Shown piece by piece: positions 33,046 to 45,800 of a DNA stretch of 64,000 nt. This DNA is from Lycorma delicatula (taxonomy: Eukaryota; Arthropoda; Insecta; Hemiptera; Fulgoridae). Location of the stretch: NCBI RefSeq assembly GCF_047948215.1, contig NC_134463.1, positions 58,162,201 through 58,226,200 of the forward strand. Reading direction: 5' to 3'. Numbering within the stretch: the first letter of the stretch is position 1; every line of letters starts with the position of its first letter. The position numbers and the translations under genes are program-made. The notes below the pieces were generated by a model. The model searched no databases. It saw only the letters and a program-made list of their open reading frames with translations, and was not told the origin of the DNA.

Positions 33046-36000
33046 ATGGTATTTTTTATATGCTCAAATAATATTCCACGACATAATATTTGAATTTATA
33101 CGGAAAATTAATCGTAAAAAAATGTAGGCTAATAAATTGAAAAAAGAAAACGATCAAAAATTGGATTAAAATAATTTATTTAAAAATAAAATTAAAATAT
33201 ATATATATATATACATATATTATTATTATGATACTGAGAAAATAAAATATAAAGTTATAAAGATAAATAAATGAATATTAAAAACAATAAAAATAAAAAT
33301 GATATTAAACAATAAAAAAAATTTCAAACAATTATTCTCGTTTTAAGTAATCTCAATCGAAAGCTTAGAAAAACCATTTAAACCATCTAAATCTCCAACT
33401 GAGATTACCCTTTACTAATTAACGTTTTTCATGTAATATTGGAAAAAATGAAATTTGATCAAAAGAAAGATAGAGATAATATGAATTTTAAACCAATCAA
33501 AAAGATATCCACTCCCATTAACAAAATTTAAGGTAGGGAAAATCGTTGATTGTTCTTACGGTAGCAAACTTTCACGAATCAATTTTTAATAAATAAAAAT
33601 GTTTGAATAATTAATGTGATTCCTGGCAATCCGTGTATGCAGAGCACACAGGATAAGGTATCTTACTTTTAAATTCATTTATTTTTACCTTTCTTCCGGA
33701 ATTACATCAATAATTTGATATATGCTTTCATCTCCAAGTAGCTTCCATTTGTAGACTATTTCAAAACTTTACCTTTACTTCCTTTCATTATTTGTGCGTA
33801 GTCCATATTTACTACTACTAAGTTAGTTTTTCTTCTTCTACATCATTCAATTTCCCATTATTTTCTGATGATCTATCCTCTCTTTACTTGATTTTTCTAT
33901 AATCTTCTCATCTGTTTATACATTACCTTATTCCATTATTCTTATGTTAATTAACATGCATATTTATTTTTAAAACATATCCTTTAAGTTTATTCCTTCC
34001 CGACAGCAATTATTCAATATTTTTTTAAAAATTCTTTGTGAAAATTCTGCCATTTCTTTGTTTATGTACTGAATAGTACACTGCAACATAATCAGTAGTA
34101 ACCCTATATACTCCTTCACACCTCTCTTCACTTAATAAAATTATATTTATTTTGTTTTATTTCCTTCTCTGTTTTTAAATTTTATGACATACTTGATTGT
34201 AGATATCGTATCCTCTTCCCCTGTATTGTTGTTTCCTTCATTAGCAGTTGATTACAATAATTTCTTATGTTATTTCCACCGGAAATCCTAATCGGAAACG
34301 ATTTTATCTTCGGTTTATTTAACAGTACAAGAACTAACATGGATCAAGCATTTAGAGAATAAACACTACTCTGAAACTCCTTCTAACGTGAGAAATAAAC
34401 ATTGTGTGAACTACTCTTAAGTATTTGTTTTTTTATTTTTGATCTATTTAACTTAGATGGCTATAATAGCAGCTAAATATCGCCTTAGATATCCGGATCA
34501 ATGTAAAAAGTAAACTTTGCCACTAACAAAATCCGATAACTCGTACGTAAGAATTTGTTAATTTTATAATTCAAAAACGGTTATCTTTGTTTACATGGAA
34601 ATGAGCATGGTATTTAGTCTTAATTGCTCGAGTGATAACAGATAATAATTGAAAATTTAAACAACCAAAATTGTAGATCTAGACACCTTGTTTCCAAATC
34701 GAAAATTGACGGCAGATTATCAAATAGATTACCGAAGTAAACAGCTTTGAAAAAATTTGAATTTTTAATTCGTTACCAAAATTATGTTTACAAAATATGA
34801 TAATATATATCAGAATATTATTCAGAATATAATGAAATGTTCGAATCTACTAATCTGTTACAACATTACAGGTTGCTATGATTAATTTAAACATAATAAA
34901 ATTACGTTGCTTAATTATTAAGATAAAACTTAAATTTACAGTTTTAAAATTATAATTTCATACAAAACTAAAAAATATTTTCAAAATTTATTGCTATAAA
35001 GATATAACATTAAACTGGTTTAAGTTTTTTTTTTCTAAAAAAAACGATAATAAAATATATATATATATTTAATTTATTTTGAATTTTGAAAAAATATTTC
35101 TGTAATATATTCCTAAGTTGGTAGCCTTGATGAAGGTCATTTATTTTAAAAAAACAATATTATATATTATATACAGTAGTGTAACATATTGATACGAATC
35201 TATATAAGAATCGATACTCTGAATAAATCGAAATGCATGTTTTTTCCTTTTAGTAGTGAACTGAGCTAGCAAGTGATTTTATAGAATGGCACGCGTCAAG
35301 TTATACAGTCGCTGACAAGATCGCTTCGTTATCACGGATTTATTTATCTATGCTCACAACAACGCAGATGTCTTTCGTCTAACGTTCAACATTTACTAAC
35401 TTTAAACACATTCAATCCTAAAATGGTGACGTCTTCTTTTCAAGAATTTCCCTTTTTATGTTGAAATTTCTGTAGATTCTTGACGGAGAGGAAAGTAGAG
35501 GTAGCATCGAACAAAGAATAGTAGGTAAAACCGAAAAGGCCGAACAAGAATGTCTCTTTTGAAGGCACCTCACGGCCGAGCACGAAGCTTTATTCGATAC
35601 TTCAGTACGGGTGACTTTGACGTATTCCATTGATACTCATCTCTTCGGCTTCCACCTGAGAAAGGATCATTATGTTAGGCCGAAACCTCTCTCATCTACA
35701 TATCTTTTTTTCCTTTTCTACTACGTCCGCCCTCGCCTAAGAACTGCCTCGTTCTTCAACATACTAACCGCCGTCACATTTTCTTTCCAAATTACCCGGT
35801 TCCACTACGTTTTACTAATGTAATATCTGTGTGACAGGTTACCTCCTCCTGAGAGCCGAGTGTTTGTTTCAACCACCTTTCTTTCTTGTGATAATTTAAC
35901 ACGCTATTTACTCCAATCTTTTTTATATATTTACATGGTTTTGTTTTCGATATGTTGATTTTGTGAGTAAAAAAAATATTTAATTTTATTCCGGTTCCTC

Positions 36001-36774
36001 TTTCATTTGATTTTTTATTTTTAAATATAATTGTTTAAAAATTTACGTAATCCATTATGTTTATAAACTCTTCTTTACATAATTTTAAGATAAAAAGTGG
36101 AGTATCTTTTAATACAGTATGTAAATTTTAAATAGTTAAAAATGTAAAACCTACATAATATCAATATGATTTTTTTTTTTTTTGCTTTTGCAATGAATAT
36201 GATGTTATTAGTTGAGTCATAATTATTCTAGTAATCGTATACTATTCTTTTAAAAAACATTTATACAGTCATTTGCTTTTGCGTTTTATGTTAAATTCTT
36301 ATATTATGTTCTGCAGAACAAGATAATAAATGTATCCAAGTAAAACAAAGAAAAAATTATAACATTTGAAAAATAAAATAATTGTTAAAGGGAACGTAAA
36401 ACTAACTTATTTTACATTATTTCCAATATTTTTCATTAATGTTATAAAACATTAACCGTCTTCAACATAATGTTGAATTTCATGAATGAAATAATTTTGT
36501 TTTTTTCATAAACATTAAGAGTATTTAACGAAGCTTTATAAATACATTATTTAATTTTATAATTTATAATATTTATAACAAACACAATTCCCACCGGTTT
36601 TATCGTAAAAAACGTTATTTGTTGTCGCGTAATTTTGTATAGAAAATGATCTGTATCGTGATAATATTCAATTTGCTTTTACGCGTAGCATCAATAAACA
36701 TTAATTAAAAAACTTAATATACAAAAAAATAATATTTTCTCATCTCAATGACATTATAACATAGAAGTCAAAGA
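33046..36774. other. long non-coding stretch with one GC-richer block
   Basis: Mostly AT-rich, with TA runs near 33196-33219 and 35057-35070. From about 35240 to 35870 the base composition is more balanced, with overlapping open frames on both strands (35418-35630 and 35611-35823). I recognise no protein in either. The block could be a solo LTR or another repeat, but no duplication or long terminal repeat pair was found. Confidence 0.5.
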
Positions 36775-37025
36775 ATTTTCTTGGAAGGTGATTTTGGAGG
36801 TGGAAGAAGTAGAAAAAATGAAAAAATACCGATTTTAAAACTTTTTTTTTTTTTTTTGTTTTCGTTAAACGAATAATGATAATTTTACAACAGAACTTCA
36901 TGATAAATTTTTTCACCCGAAAAAAAAATGGTAGGTAACATTTTTCAAGTATAAATATTTTTCCACTATGTAAGAACATATAATCAATGCCAGGAATGTA
37001 CAATAACTTTATTGCTGTATTTTTT
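36775..37025 (+). repeat. fragment of foldback family RD
   Basis: GGTGATTTTGGAGGTGGAAG, TTCATGATAAATTTTTTCAC, TTTTTCCACTATGTAAGAAC and AATCAATGCCAGGAATG match 43780-44000, which lies inside the 42717-44560 foldback element. The minus-strand frame 36740-37045 is inside this repeat. Confidence 0.65.
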
Positions 37026-37229
37026 TCTACGTTCTTCAGTATCATGTTTTCACAAAGGCTTTCTTTTTTTTTCTTTTCTAATGATAATATTCTTGAACTG
37101 ATTTATCTTCTAAAATGAGTCTATACTGTTTATCAATTCTTTTATTATTACGTTTTACAGTTTTCCTATCATATTTTAATTATCAGTTAATTTTAACATT
37201 CAATTTTAGGATGGTTATTTCCGCTAGCG

Positions 37230-37640
37230 GCTCGTATATAGGCACTCTGGAACTGCAGAATCTCCTATGTCCAATTTATATTAGCGATAACATTTATTAT
37301 AATGAATCTTTTATTCTTTTAATTCTTTCTTTATACTTTCACCATATACAATCATTAAGCTTAATGTCAGTATCCATCCCCCAGTATATGAAAAAGATAC
37401 AAAAATCTTTGTGTGAAACTCTGCGCTTCACAGTTCCAGCGGCGTGGTGTTTGGCTGTTGTGCGCAAGCGCACATAGGAAGCTGCACGCAAGTCTGCGAG
37501 AGAGAGAGAGAGAGAGAGAGAGCACTGTCTCTCCCGCAGTTCCGACCCTGGCGTGCTGGTGGAAAGTAGTTTTTTTTATTCCGGGTATGTATGGAACTTT
37601 CCTTTTTCTAGTTTAGTCGGTGAAAGAAATATGAAAGTGG
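37230..37640 (+). promoter_or_regulatory. candidate amphiphysin promoter / 5' UTR region
   Basis: A GC-richer island directly upstream of the amphiphysin exon. It has a (GA)n tract at 37498-37522, which could bind GAGA-type factors, and an NRF-1-like palindrome TGTGCGCAAGCGCACA at 37459-37474. A TATATA element sits near 37237-37242. A T-rich run ending TTTTTTCAG at 37648-37656 could be a splice acceptor just before the coding exon, so a 5' UTR intron is possible. This is inference from position and composition; no transcript evidence. Open frames 37115-37477 and 37413-37616 here have no recognised protein. Confidence 0.4.
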
Positions 37641-37670
37641 TTTAGTTGTTTTTTCAGTAATGATCAGAAG

Positions 37671-37739
37671 ATGACGGAAATCAAGGGCTCTTTGATTACC
37701 AAATCTGTTCAAAAACACGCTGGAAGGGCCAAAGAGATG
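37671..37739 (+). CDS. Amph: amphiphysin (BAR protein), first coding exon
   Basis: Twenty-three codons from ATG at 37671 (A at -3) read MTEIKGSLIT then KSVQKHAGRAKEM and end exactly at a GT donor (GTAATT, 37740). The block KSVQKHAGRAKE is the conserved amphipathic helix-0 start of insect amphiphysin N-BAR domains. The phase-0 break after KE(K/M) is where amphiphysin/BIN1 genes carry their first coding intron, as I recall. Amphiphysin bends membranes through its BAR dimer and, in flies, organises muscle T-tubules. The final M replaces the usual lysine. The remaining exons were not found up to 64000, so the first intron would be over 26 kb. A pseudogene fragment is possible but nothing in the exon is damaged. 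Confidence 0.8.
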
Positions 37740-39727
37740 GTAATTAGTAAAAACTAATTATGCATTTGTTTCAGTTTACATAAAAATTTTAATTAAACAC
37801 CAATGGACTATAGTGTTTTTAAGTAGTCATTAAATTATTATCTAATAATACTAAAAAATATTACCTGTATTGACATTTTATTATTTATTCGGTTAAACTG
37901 AATACCATAGTACCACATTCTTGAATGTGATAAAATGTAGAATTAGATTAATATCCTGCTTCCAGCTATTGTATTTGATTCATTTTTTCGGTTCTTTTAT
38001 TTTACCGAAAACTTATGGCCTTAAAAAGGTACATAAAAAAAATTTCTGGAGCAGCACCCTCACTAATTTTAGCTACGAGCTGCCACTGGTTACTTCTCTA
38101 CAAATTAGTTCTTATTACTCTTATATGTTGTATATACATCTACTGTAAATACATATATGTATTTGTTTAAATAATATTAAAAAAGATACGTTTAGGATAG
38201 ATTGAAACATCTTGATGAAAGATAAAAAAGGTCATCCAAACATTAAGTTAAACATATAGTTTAACATAGTTTAAGTTAAAAGAAATGAATGCAGATTTCG
38301 GATAATAGGTTCTGTCACAATAGATATTGAAAAGGTGATGCTATTAACAGGAAATGGTAGTGTGTATAGTTAACAGAAGGATGACTGGTCTCATTCGTTT
38401 CAGAGGGATGAAGATAGTTAGTTAATGGTTGTTGCAAGTCAGGGTAGGTTAGTTTTATTCAGGGCATATTACAACGTAGGAAGTTATAAATGCCAATGTA
38501 GAAACGACGCCCTTGAAACGTATAATATGTATTGATCAGAAGGGAGGTGGTGTTAGAAGTAAAAGTTGACAGCTCAACACCCTCGCTTAGTTCTAGTTTT
38601 AGCTAGCTTGCCGGTCGTGATATAACGTGCGTGTCAGGTAAATGTGCAGGTGCAAACCATATCCCTCACCTCCCTTATACTTTAAATTATTGTTTAACTC
38701 TCACTCATCCCTATTTTTCAACCGTCGTTCATCAATAACAATCTTTTTTTCTCAATAACCTTCCTATTTCATCCCTCACTCTTTTTGTCTTTAAACGATC
38801 ATAAACAAGTTAAAAAATGAAGCTATTAACTTAACGAGCTCTTAACGACTAAAAAACTAATAACTTAATTTTCGAAAATACACCTAATTTATAATAAATA
38901 ATTCAAAGTTATTAACTTTAAACAAACTATTTGTATTCCACAATACAATATGATATATTTTACGCGTATTTTGTAGGTCGAGAAAAAAATTAGTAAAAAA
39001 TTTTCTGATTGTCTTAAATTTACCCCTTTCAAAAAATCTGACAAAACCAATATATTAAATTTAAAAAAAAACATAGTATCAATAACATATATTAACCGAT
39101 TATGTTCTAAAAGAAATTTTAACTGTTTAAATATGATTCCAGTTAATCACAAAGTCACGACTGATGAATGAACTACGTAAAATCTCAGAATAAACTTTTT
39201 AAAGTGTAATTTCTATCTCATTCAAAAGAGGAGGGTATTTTTAAGTCATTTAATAATAGATTTTTTTTTAAGTAATGTTCTTAGTTCAAGAAACCGCACT
39301 AAAAGTTAAAAATAATACTGTTTAAATTCTAATTCCAACTATTAAAAGATTTAAATTTAATGAAAATTAATGCAGTATTATTTCAATATTTTTAGAATGA
39401 TTTTTAAAGTCGATTTTATTTTTTAACACATTTTAAGCCTAAAATATGTTTCGGGTAAAATATTAAGGTGAAAACTTTATTAAGACAGCTAAATAAGTTC
39501 TTTGTGTGAGATAATGTCCTTTGGAATTTAGGATTATTATTTTTATTACTTAATCATTAATTTTTGTTACAAAAATTTTACTAGTAATTTTTTTGTATGA
39601 AAATCCATCTTATGGATGGTGTGTACATTGTTGATTTAAGGCTAGAATCAAAGAGAAAAAATTATAGTTGTAGGTGCGACCATTGCCGTAGATTGATTCA
39701 CTATCTTTGATATCATCATTATCGAAA
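37740..39727 (+). other. probable first intron of amphiphysin, proximal part
   Basis: Begins with the donor GTAATTAG. AT-rich, with no further amphiphysin-like codons recognised. A GC-richer patch at 38560-38665 has splice-like edges but stops in all three frames, so I do not call an exon. Confidence 0.4.
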
Positions 39728-40933
39728 ATGGCGTCTTTTGAACAGAAAACCTTCTGTGTTTTGCATCTTGCTAAATATGAATCTGTAGTAATAATTTAAC
39801 ATACGTTCCTCAAAAAATTTAATTGTGACATTCAAGTAATAATGATAGCATTATTAGTTTGAAACGATTGGATGTCTGCTTAAAGAAAAAGTACGGAACG
39901 ACCGAGGGAGGGGGTCTGCCGAAAATGTTGAACGTGTCAAGAGATTTTTCTATGTAGTCCTAAAATGTTTTTAGGAAGGCCAGCCGCACACTAGTAATGC
40001 TGGTGATGACAGTGTGAAACGGTATCTCTATACCGTTTACAACAGTTACTGGCTTTAAAAACTGTCCACTATTCTGCGCGTGCCGACTTCACAGTTGAAA
40101 TATTAAACTTTGAAGAGACGATTTTTTGATCATGTTATCTAATAGTCAGTAGTACACCGATGGGAATGCCATATGTGGCATTCGCATCGATGGCATCTTA
40201 ACTGAGTCAAGAACAAGGCTGTGAGATGCCTTTTGCCAAAGTTTTGAAAATGACTTCCGGTAAAGTCCATCAGGGGTAGGTGCGGAGCGGGTGGCGTGGC
40301 GACCGAAACTGTCATATAGATGGTGTCTTTCCATGTGGGGTCAGGATAGGTTTAGTGATACGTCCACATTTCATCTTAGTATAGATTTAACATACATAAC
40401 GTCCGTATTTGGGGGTTAAAAAATCTTAATGAATTTTTACAAAGTAAGGGACTCCCCAAAATTAAATATTTTAATACAATATCCCGATATCAACTTTACC
40501 GGCCGTTCTTTTTCGCTGAAGCAAGCAAGCAAAATAAGTTACTTATTTGGATGTATTGTTTTCCTCTACTGCAAAATGGACCAGAGAGTTTTATTTAGCA
40601 ACAAAATGGTGCTCCTCAACATCGGCTTAACTCTGTACGGGATCAATAGAATACATTTTCTCAGACCGCTGGATCGATCAGCATGAAACCCACCTCAGAA
40701 CTTGTTTGCAGTGCCCTCCAAGTCACCAGGTATGACATGCGATTTTTTCCTTTAAGGTTTTGGATTTTGTGTATGTACTTCCGCTACCTATTGATCTACC
40801 TGAATTAAGTCCCAGGATTGAAGTAGCTGCTCTGACCATTACTCTAGACATGTTAGGTAAATTATGAGACGAACTCTTCTATCGGTTAGATATATGCCGC
40901 GAGACGAAATATGATCACATTGAACACTTTTAG
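39728..40933 (+). pseudogene. Tc1/mariner-superfamily transposase, near full length but decayed
   Basis: Reads MASFEQKTFCVLHLAKYESV from 39728 (the N-terminus of an insect transposase family with a paired HTH), then KKYGTTEGGGLPKMLNVSRD. It continues ASRTLVMLVM, FSDTSTFHLS (first catalytic D at about 40357), RDSPKLNI, and QQNGAPQHR, where the second catalytic D of QQDGAPPH has become N. DRWIDQ, VYVLPLPIDLPELSPRI, DMLGKL and FYRLDICRETKYDHIEHF follow, ending at TAG 40931-40933. About 400 codons, matching an intact family member plus one insertion. A ~180-bp repeat (40146-40320, opposite strand) interrupts it. Frameshifts in several places mean it is inactive. Confidence 0.8.
40146..40320 (-). 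repeat. dispersed repeat RI, copy 1, inside the transposase pseudogene
   Basis: Minus-strand blocks TTTCGGTCGCCACGCCACCC and CCTGATGGACTTTACCGGAA match 45690-45790 on the plus strand (CGGTCGCCACACCAACCCC, CCTGACGGGCTTTACCGAAA). It replaces transposase codons between the HTH region and the first catalytic block. The open frame 40146-40334 is this repeat. Confidence 0.65.
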
Positions 40934-42716
40934 GGAACAACTGTAAGAGTTACTCTTTTACTCATTCGTTTTATGATGATTCAGTAATGTAAATCAAAGT
41001 TAAGAGGTTTCAAATAGTTTCAAAATCCTGACATTCATTTTAGTACATTCTATACTTCAATTGCTAGAATAGCACAAGAAAATTTATTATAATTTTAAAA
41101 TAGTTCAATATTAAGCAATGATGACGCTATTTAACATTCAAAGAAATCTAAATGTACAATTTAATTTCTAATTTAAAAAAATTCCTCTTCATTTTTCTGA
41201 AAAAAAATAACGTATCAAGAAATCACTGAGGTACTTCCTCTACAAAAAATTAAAAAAAATAAAATTAAAAGAAAGAATTGACCATCCATGACTGGTACTA
41301 AACCATGGTTGAACAAGTATTGAACAACGTGTAGTGGCAATCATAATTATTGAACCATGGATTGGTTAATTTCATGACGATATCATTTATTTAAAAAGAG
41401 CATATGGGTGGAATTTTTTTTTTTTTAATTAAAAAAAGTGTTAAATGACGAAACGTAAAACCGTTACGTCATTTTCATCTATAAGAGTAAATATTAAATA
41501 CAAATTTATTAATTAATACTGTTCTAAACTGTAAGTTACATAATCATGTTTTTAACTATTATAATTCTGTTGGATTTAATATTACCTACTATTACATTAA
41601 AATTAACAAAAATAAAAATAATAATTTTGAATAAAGACTAGATAAAAATTTTATTGCAACCATTTTATAATGTATTATATATGTTAAATTAATTTGAATA
41701 ACGGTGATCATAAACTTGATGGATTTTAGAATTGTTTAATAGTTATAGGACCAATTTTTTACGTTTAAATAAAACGGTTTTTTTATAGATATGTCCTTTT
41801 ATTATTAAAATGACCAGATTTAATGATATCCCATTATATGTATAAAGATCAAAACGATTGGCCTACATACATGAATCTCCAATCAGAAAAAGAACCAACC
41901 TTTATCCAAAGAAGATAGAAGTGTTCAACTTAATGATTCTATCTCAATTACTGAAGTTTGTTTTAGTATGAGAAAAAAAGATTAAAAATAAAGATAAAAT
42001 AACGTGTTAAAAGAGAAATAATATGTAAAAGAAACTAATAGATAAAGATAGAACAGAATTTAATGATGAGGGCGTGTATAAGATTGGACAAGAAAATCAT
42101 TTTACTAGTTTTGTCTAAAGTACATAAATAAAATGCCCCCGATTTATTTTTATTATCTTACATTTATTGACCCTTTTTTTGTAGGAATTTTTTTTTCATT
42201 CATGAAGAAGAGGTCAAACCTGCTTTCATTTAAATTTAGATTTTTGATTCATTGATATTAAATACTTTATAATTATTACTAAAATGATTGTCATCAACTT
42301 TTGATAGAATTTGCGATGTTCTTGTTCTTTCTGTAGTTAATATAGAAAATTTTTTATTAAAAATTAAAATGCCCTATCTGTTTTTATCTTGTGCAATAAA
42401 TACAAAATTTTGGACCGGATGGTTTCTCTTTTTGCATAGTACCAGGTTACTGCAAAAAATTTAATATTATCATATATATTTTTATGCTAGAAGAGTTTTT
42501 AATAATTTTTAACTTTTACTTTCAATTTTGATTTTTTTGGTTCTATGTATTTAATTTTAGTATCCGGGGAGGGAACCTTTTGCACATCCCATCGGAATTA
42601 GGTAAGTTTTATATAGTTTCTTTTTTCGATTATTTTAATAATTCTTTGTTTTTATCTTTGTTCTAGATTTAAGTCTAAATTTTATGTATATATTATTTAC
42701 TTGTTAATTATTTTAA
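40934..42716. other. AT-rich non-coding stretch
   Basis: No protein pattern. It contains an isolated, less AT-rich 41-bp segment at 42561-42601 with good splice signals on both sides, which is discussed as a finding and not as a gene. Confidence 0.45.
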
Positions 42717-44560
42717 TATATAAAGTGTTTCAAAATGAATAGAAAGAATTTCATGAATTCTTCTAAAAGTGAAAATAAAAAAGGTTCGTATAACCTGTGG
42801 CCAAGAAACACATCATCTTTGATTTAAAGCTGCTAAAAGTTTCGCCCTATTTCTACTTCTACGGTAAAATTAAACCATACTGAAATTCTTAATCTTAAAT
42901 TAAGGGGTAAATTTGATGGTTTGATATGATTATTGACAATTGAATAAAACAGGTCCCAAAAAATGTTATCTCTGGTAATTATTACTTTCCGGACATCATA
43001 GCTCCAATGCTATGTTGCAAGTTAGAAAGTATGGTAATCAGTGAAATGAAAAATGATGTGTTTTTGCATTTCTCGACGTTTCATGATCCAGGACCCCTAA
43101 AGAAAAAAAATTGGCGTGTTTGAAACTAATACTTTTTGACTAGATAAACCGATTTTGATAAAATCTGGCACACAGATTCATGTATATGGAACAATGTGTC
43201 GGTAAAAGTTTGAGATCAATATCTCCAGGAGAAGAGGTAGATAATTTTTTGGGATCAGATTTCTGATAGTTTTGCAAACATTCCCCACTTTATATTAAGC
43301 TCTGTATATGCTTGAATGCTTAATTCTTACCATTTAAAAAAAAAATTGCCCCAAAATTTCTTCTTTGCACAAAAATCGAAAAGCTATGTTTTTATTTATT
43401 GCATTTTTTAAACCGAATTTTTTTAATTTCTTCCTAGGCACAGTAATAATACAAGCGACTAAAAAACATTCTATGAGAGCAGTATTGGTGGTTGGGGAAG
43501 CCTATCAAAGTTTAAAAATATAATTTTTTTTTAATTTTTCTAAACTTTTTTGGTTTTATAATTTACAATAATATTAAAAGTTTAAATAATAAACTTTTAG
43601 TAATACTATTACATAAAATTTCATCGTAATTCATCCCCACCACCAAAAAAGAAATCTTAGTTAACTATTTATTGGTTTTACAAAATTTATGTAATGTGAT
43701 TACATAATTACTGAATTTTTTTTTTGTTTACTTTTTTCCATCTATCATAATAAACTTAGAAAAATCAAAAACATTTCTTGATAGGTGATTCTGGAGGTAG
43801 GGTAGCAGAAAAAAATAAAAGAATACTGATTTTTGCATTTTTAAATATTTTTTTTGTTTTATTTAAACTTAAAATGAAAGTTTTACCATAAAAGTTCATC
43901 ATAAATTACCCTCACCCTAAAAAAAATCTTAAATAATTTTTTTATGTATATTTTTCCACTATGTAAGAATAAATAACCAATGCCATGAAAATATTACAAC
44001 TTTGTTGTCAGCTTTTTTAAAACAAAAAATTTTGTAAATCACAAAAAAATTGGAGGTACAAAATGTAATTTTTTAGGTTTTTAGTAAAATAATTTGGTTG
44101 AATTGACATAATAAACAATTTTTTTTTTAAATCTAAGACAGAAAAAATCTATGTATGTAGCATCAAATAAATACAAAGAAGAATTTAATAAATTTTATTA
44201 TTTTACTGGTAATTTAGCCTAGTTATTGTAATCAAATAAAAAAATTGTATTAACCAATTTTTTGTTTTTAAAATAACTTTCTTTAAAATTACAAGAGATT
44301 AGTTCTGAGATCTGTTTTATTCAATTTTCTAGCTCAAGAACTAAATGATACTATCAAATTGATTTCCTAATTTAAGTTTCAAGAATTTCAATATGGTTTT
44401 ATTTTAACCTTTAAGCAGAAACAGGGTGGAATTTTTTCGCAAGCTATAACTCAAAACGTTTCCTAATTCATTTTAAATGGAATTTTTTCTTTACTTTTAG
44501 AATATGTTATGAAAATTCTATCCTTTTTTTTTGTAAAACTGAATATTATTTTAATTAGAT
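42717..44560. mobile_element. foldback element RD, ~1.8 kb with ~250-bp arms
   Basis: The left arm (42717-42960) and right arm (about 44280-44560) are imperfect reverse complements. Common blocks are CTACGGTAAAATTAAACCAT / ATGGTTTTATTTTAACCTTT, TGAAATTCTTAA.CTTAAATTA and CAATTGAATAAAACAGG. Parts recur elsewhere: the centre at 47378-47760, the right half at 36775-37025, and the right end at 50300-50825. The internal DNA is AT-rich with no transposase, so it is non-autonomous. Confidence 0.6.
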
Positions 44561-45649
44561 TTTACAAAAGAAAAAAATAGAATTGATTTAATTCTTCCAT
44601 TGTATTTATATCTCATCTAGGATCACCTTTTTCTTGTATATTCTTTAATTAATTTAATAATTATATATTTTTAACTAAAATAAGACATTTTGATCGGATC
44701 TTTCCCTGTTCGATTTTTTCCCTTTTAAGTAACTATTACATTACGGAAATGTTTAGTTGGCTTGAATAATAGTACACACCTTATCTGCACCTTAACTTTG
44801 CCCTCCTTTTTTTTCAGCTCGTTTGTGTTTAACAATCGTGTTTTGTTATTCATAGGGTATTTTTTTTAATAAGGGTATTTTTTTTTGTTAAAATTTCAAA
44901 AGCAGTACTAGTAAAGGACTAAAATAACATTTAAGAAGTTCCTTACAGGTAAAGATTTCATGTTAGATGTATGTTATTGATGGATTCCTTTTTCTAAATT
45001 TCACAGTTTCACAGTGGTATTGTTATAGAAACAAATAAGAATGACACTAATGTATACTGTAATGATATATATTTAGCTGTTATTTAGGTACAGTAGTTTG
45101 TAGAATAAAGTAACATCTATTGTACATGAATTGTTCCTATTATATATTAAAGTAAGAAATAGGTGTACCACAAATTTCTCGCCTGTTTTTGTATTGTTAA
45201 AACGAATTGTGAATAAAATACATAAAATCGGTGTTAACTGAAATGTGAATTTTCTTTTATAACTGTTTTATCTTTAACTATTTCAATGGCTTTCGATTAA
45301 TTGTTACATAAAAGTAATATTTAGCATACACGAATTTTTGTTCAAGTTATGATGATTCAAACTTAAAGAAAATGTTTTAAAATCTTATAAAAAATAAAAG
45401 ATCTTTATCGTATACCAATCAGAAATGTAAAATATAATTTTTCCAATAATTATTACATTATATTATAAATATAATACTATATATCTTTTCCGTTGCCGGT
45501 TGAAATTCTTAACATCATTATTCGTCCAAAAATTCATTAAAATAGTCTTCAGTTGGAGTTGTTTTATGTAAGGGTATTCAATAATTAAAGAGACAAATTG
45601 TAACAGGGGAGAAAGGAAAAAATAGAGTAAACTGAAACAGCCTGGAATT
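44561..45649. other. AT-rich non-coding stretch
   Basis: No feature recognised. Confidence 0.5.
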
Positions 45650-45800
45650 CAAGTTGACATCCTGACCCGTGAGAATGACATCCGCCTTGTGACGATCCCG
45701 GTCGCCACACCAACCCCTCCGTTCCTAGCCCTGACGGGCTTTACCGAAAATCGTCTTTTAAACTATAAAATTGATAACACAACACAGTCATCAGTTTGGC
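45650..45800 (+). repeat. dispersed repeat RI, copy 2
   Basis: CGATCCCGGTCGCCACACCA, CCCTGACGGGCTTTACCGAA and GGATGCCACCGATGCAATTG match the copy inside the 39728-40933 transposase. It contains an 8-bp inverted repeat CCCTGACGGG. Confidence 0.6.

Noticed and set aside
35240..35870. Solo LTR or gene in a GC-richer block with overlapping frames on both strands
   Set aside because: No target duplication, no paired terminal repeat and no protein motif could be found by eye.
38560..38665. Possible small exon between TTCTAGTTTTAG and CAG|GTAAAT
   Set aside because: All three frames contain stops within 33 bp, so it is not coding; a non-coding exon cannot be excluded.
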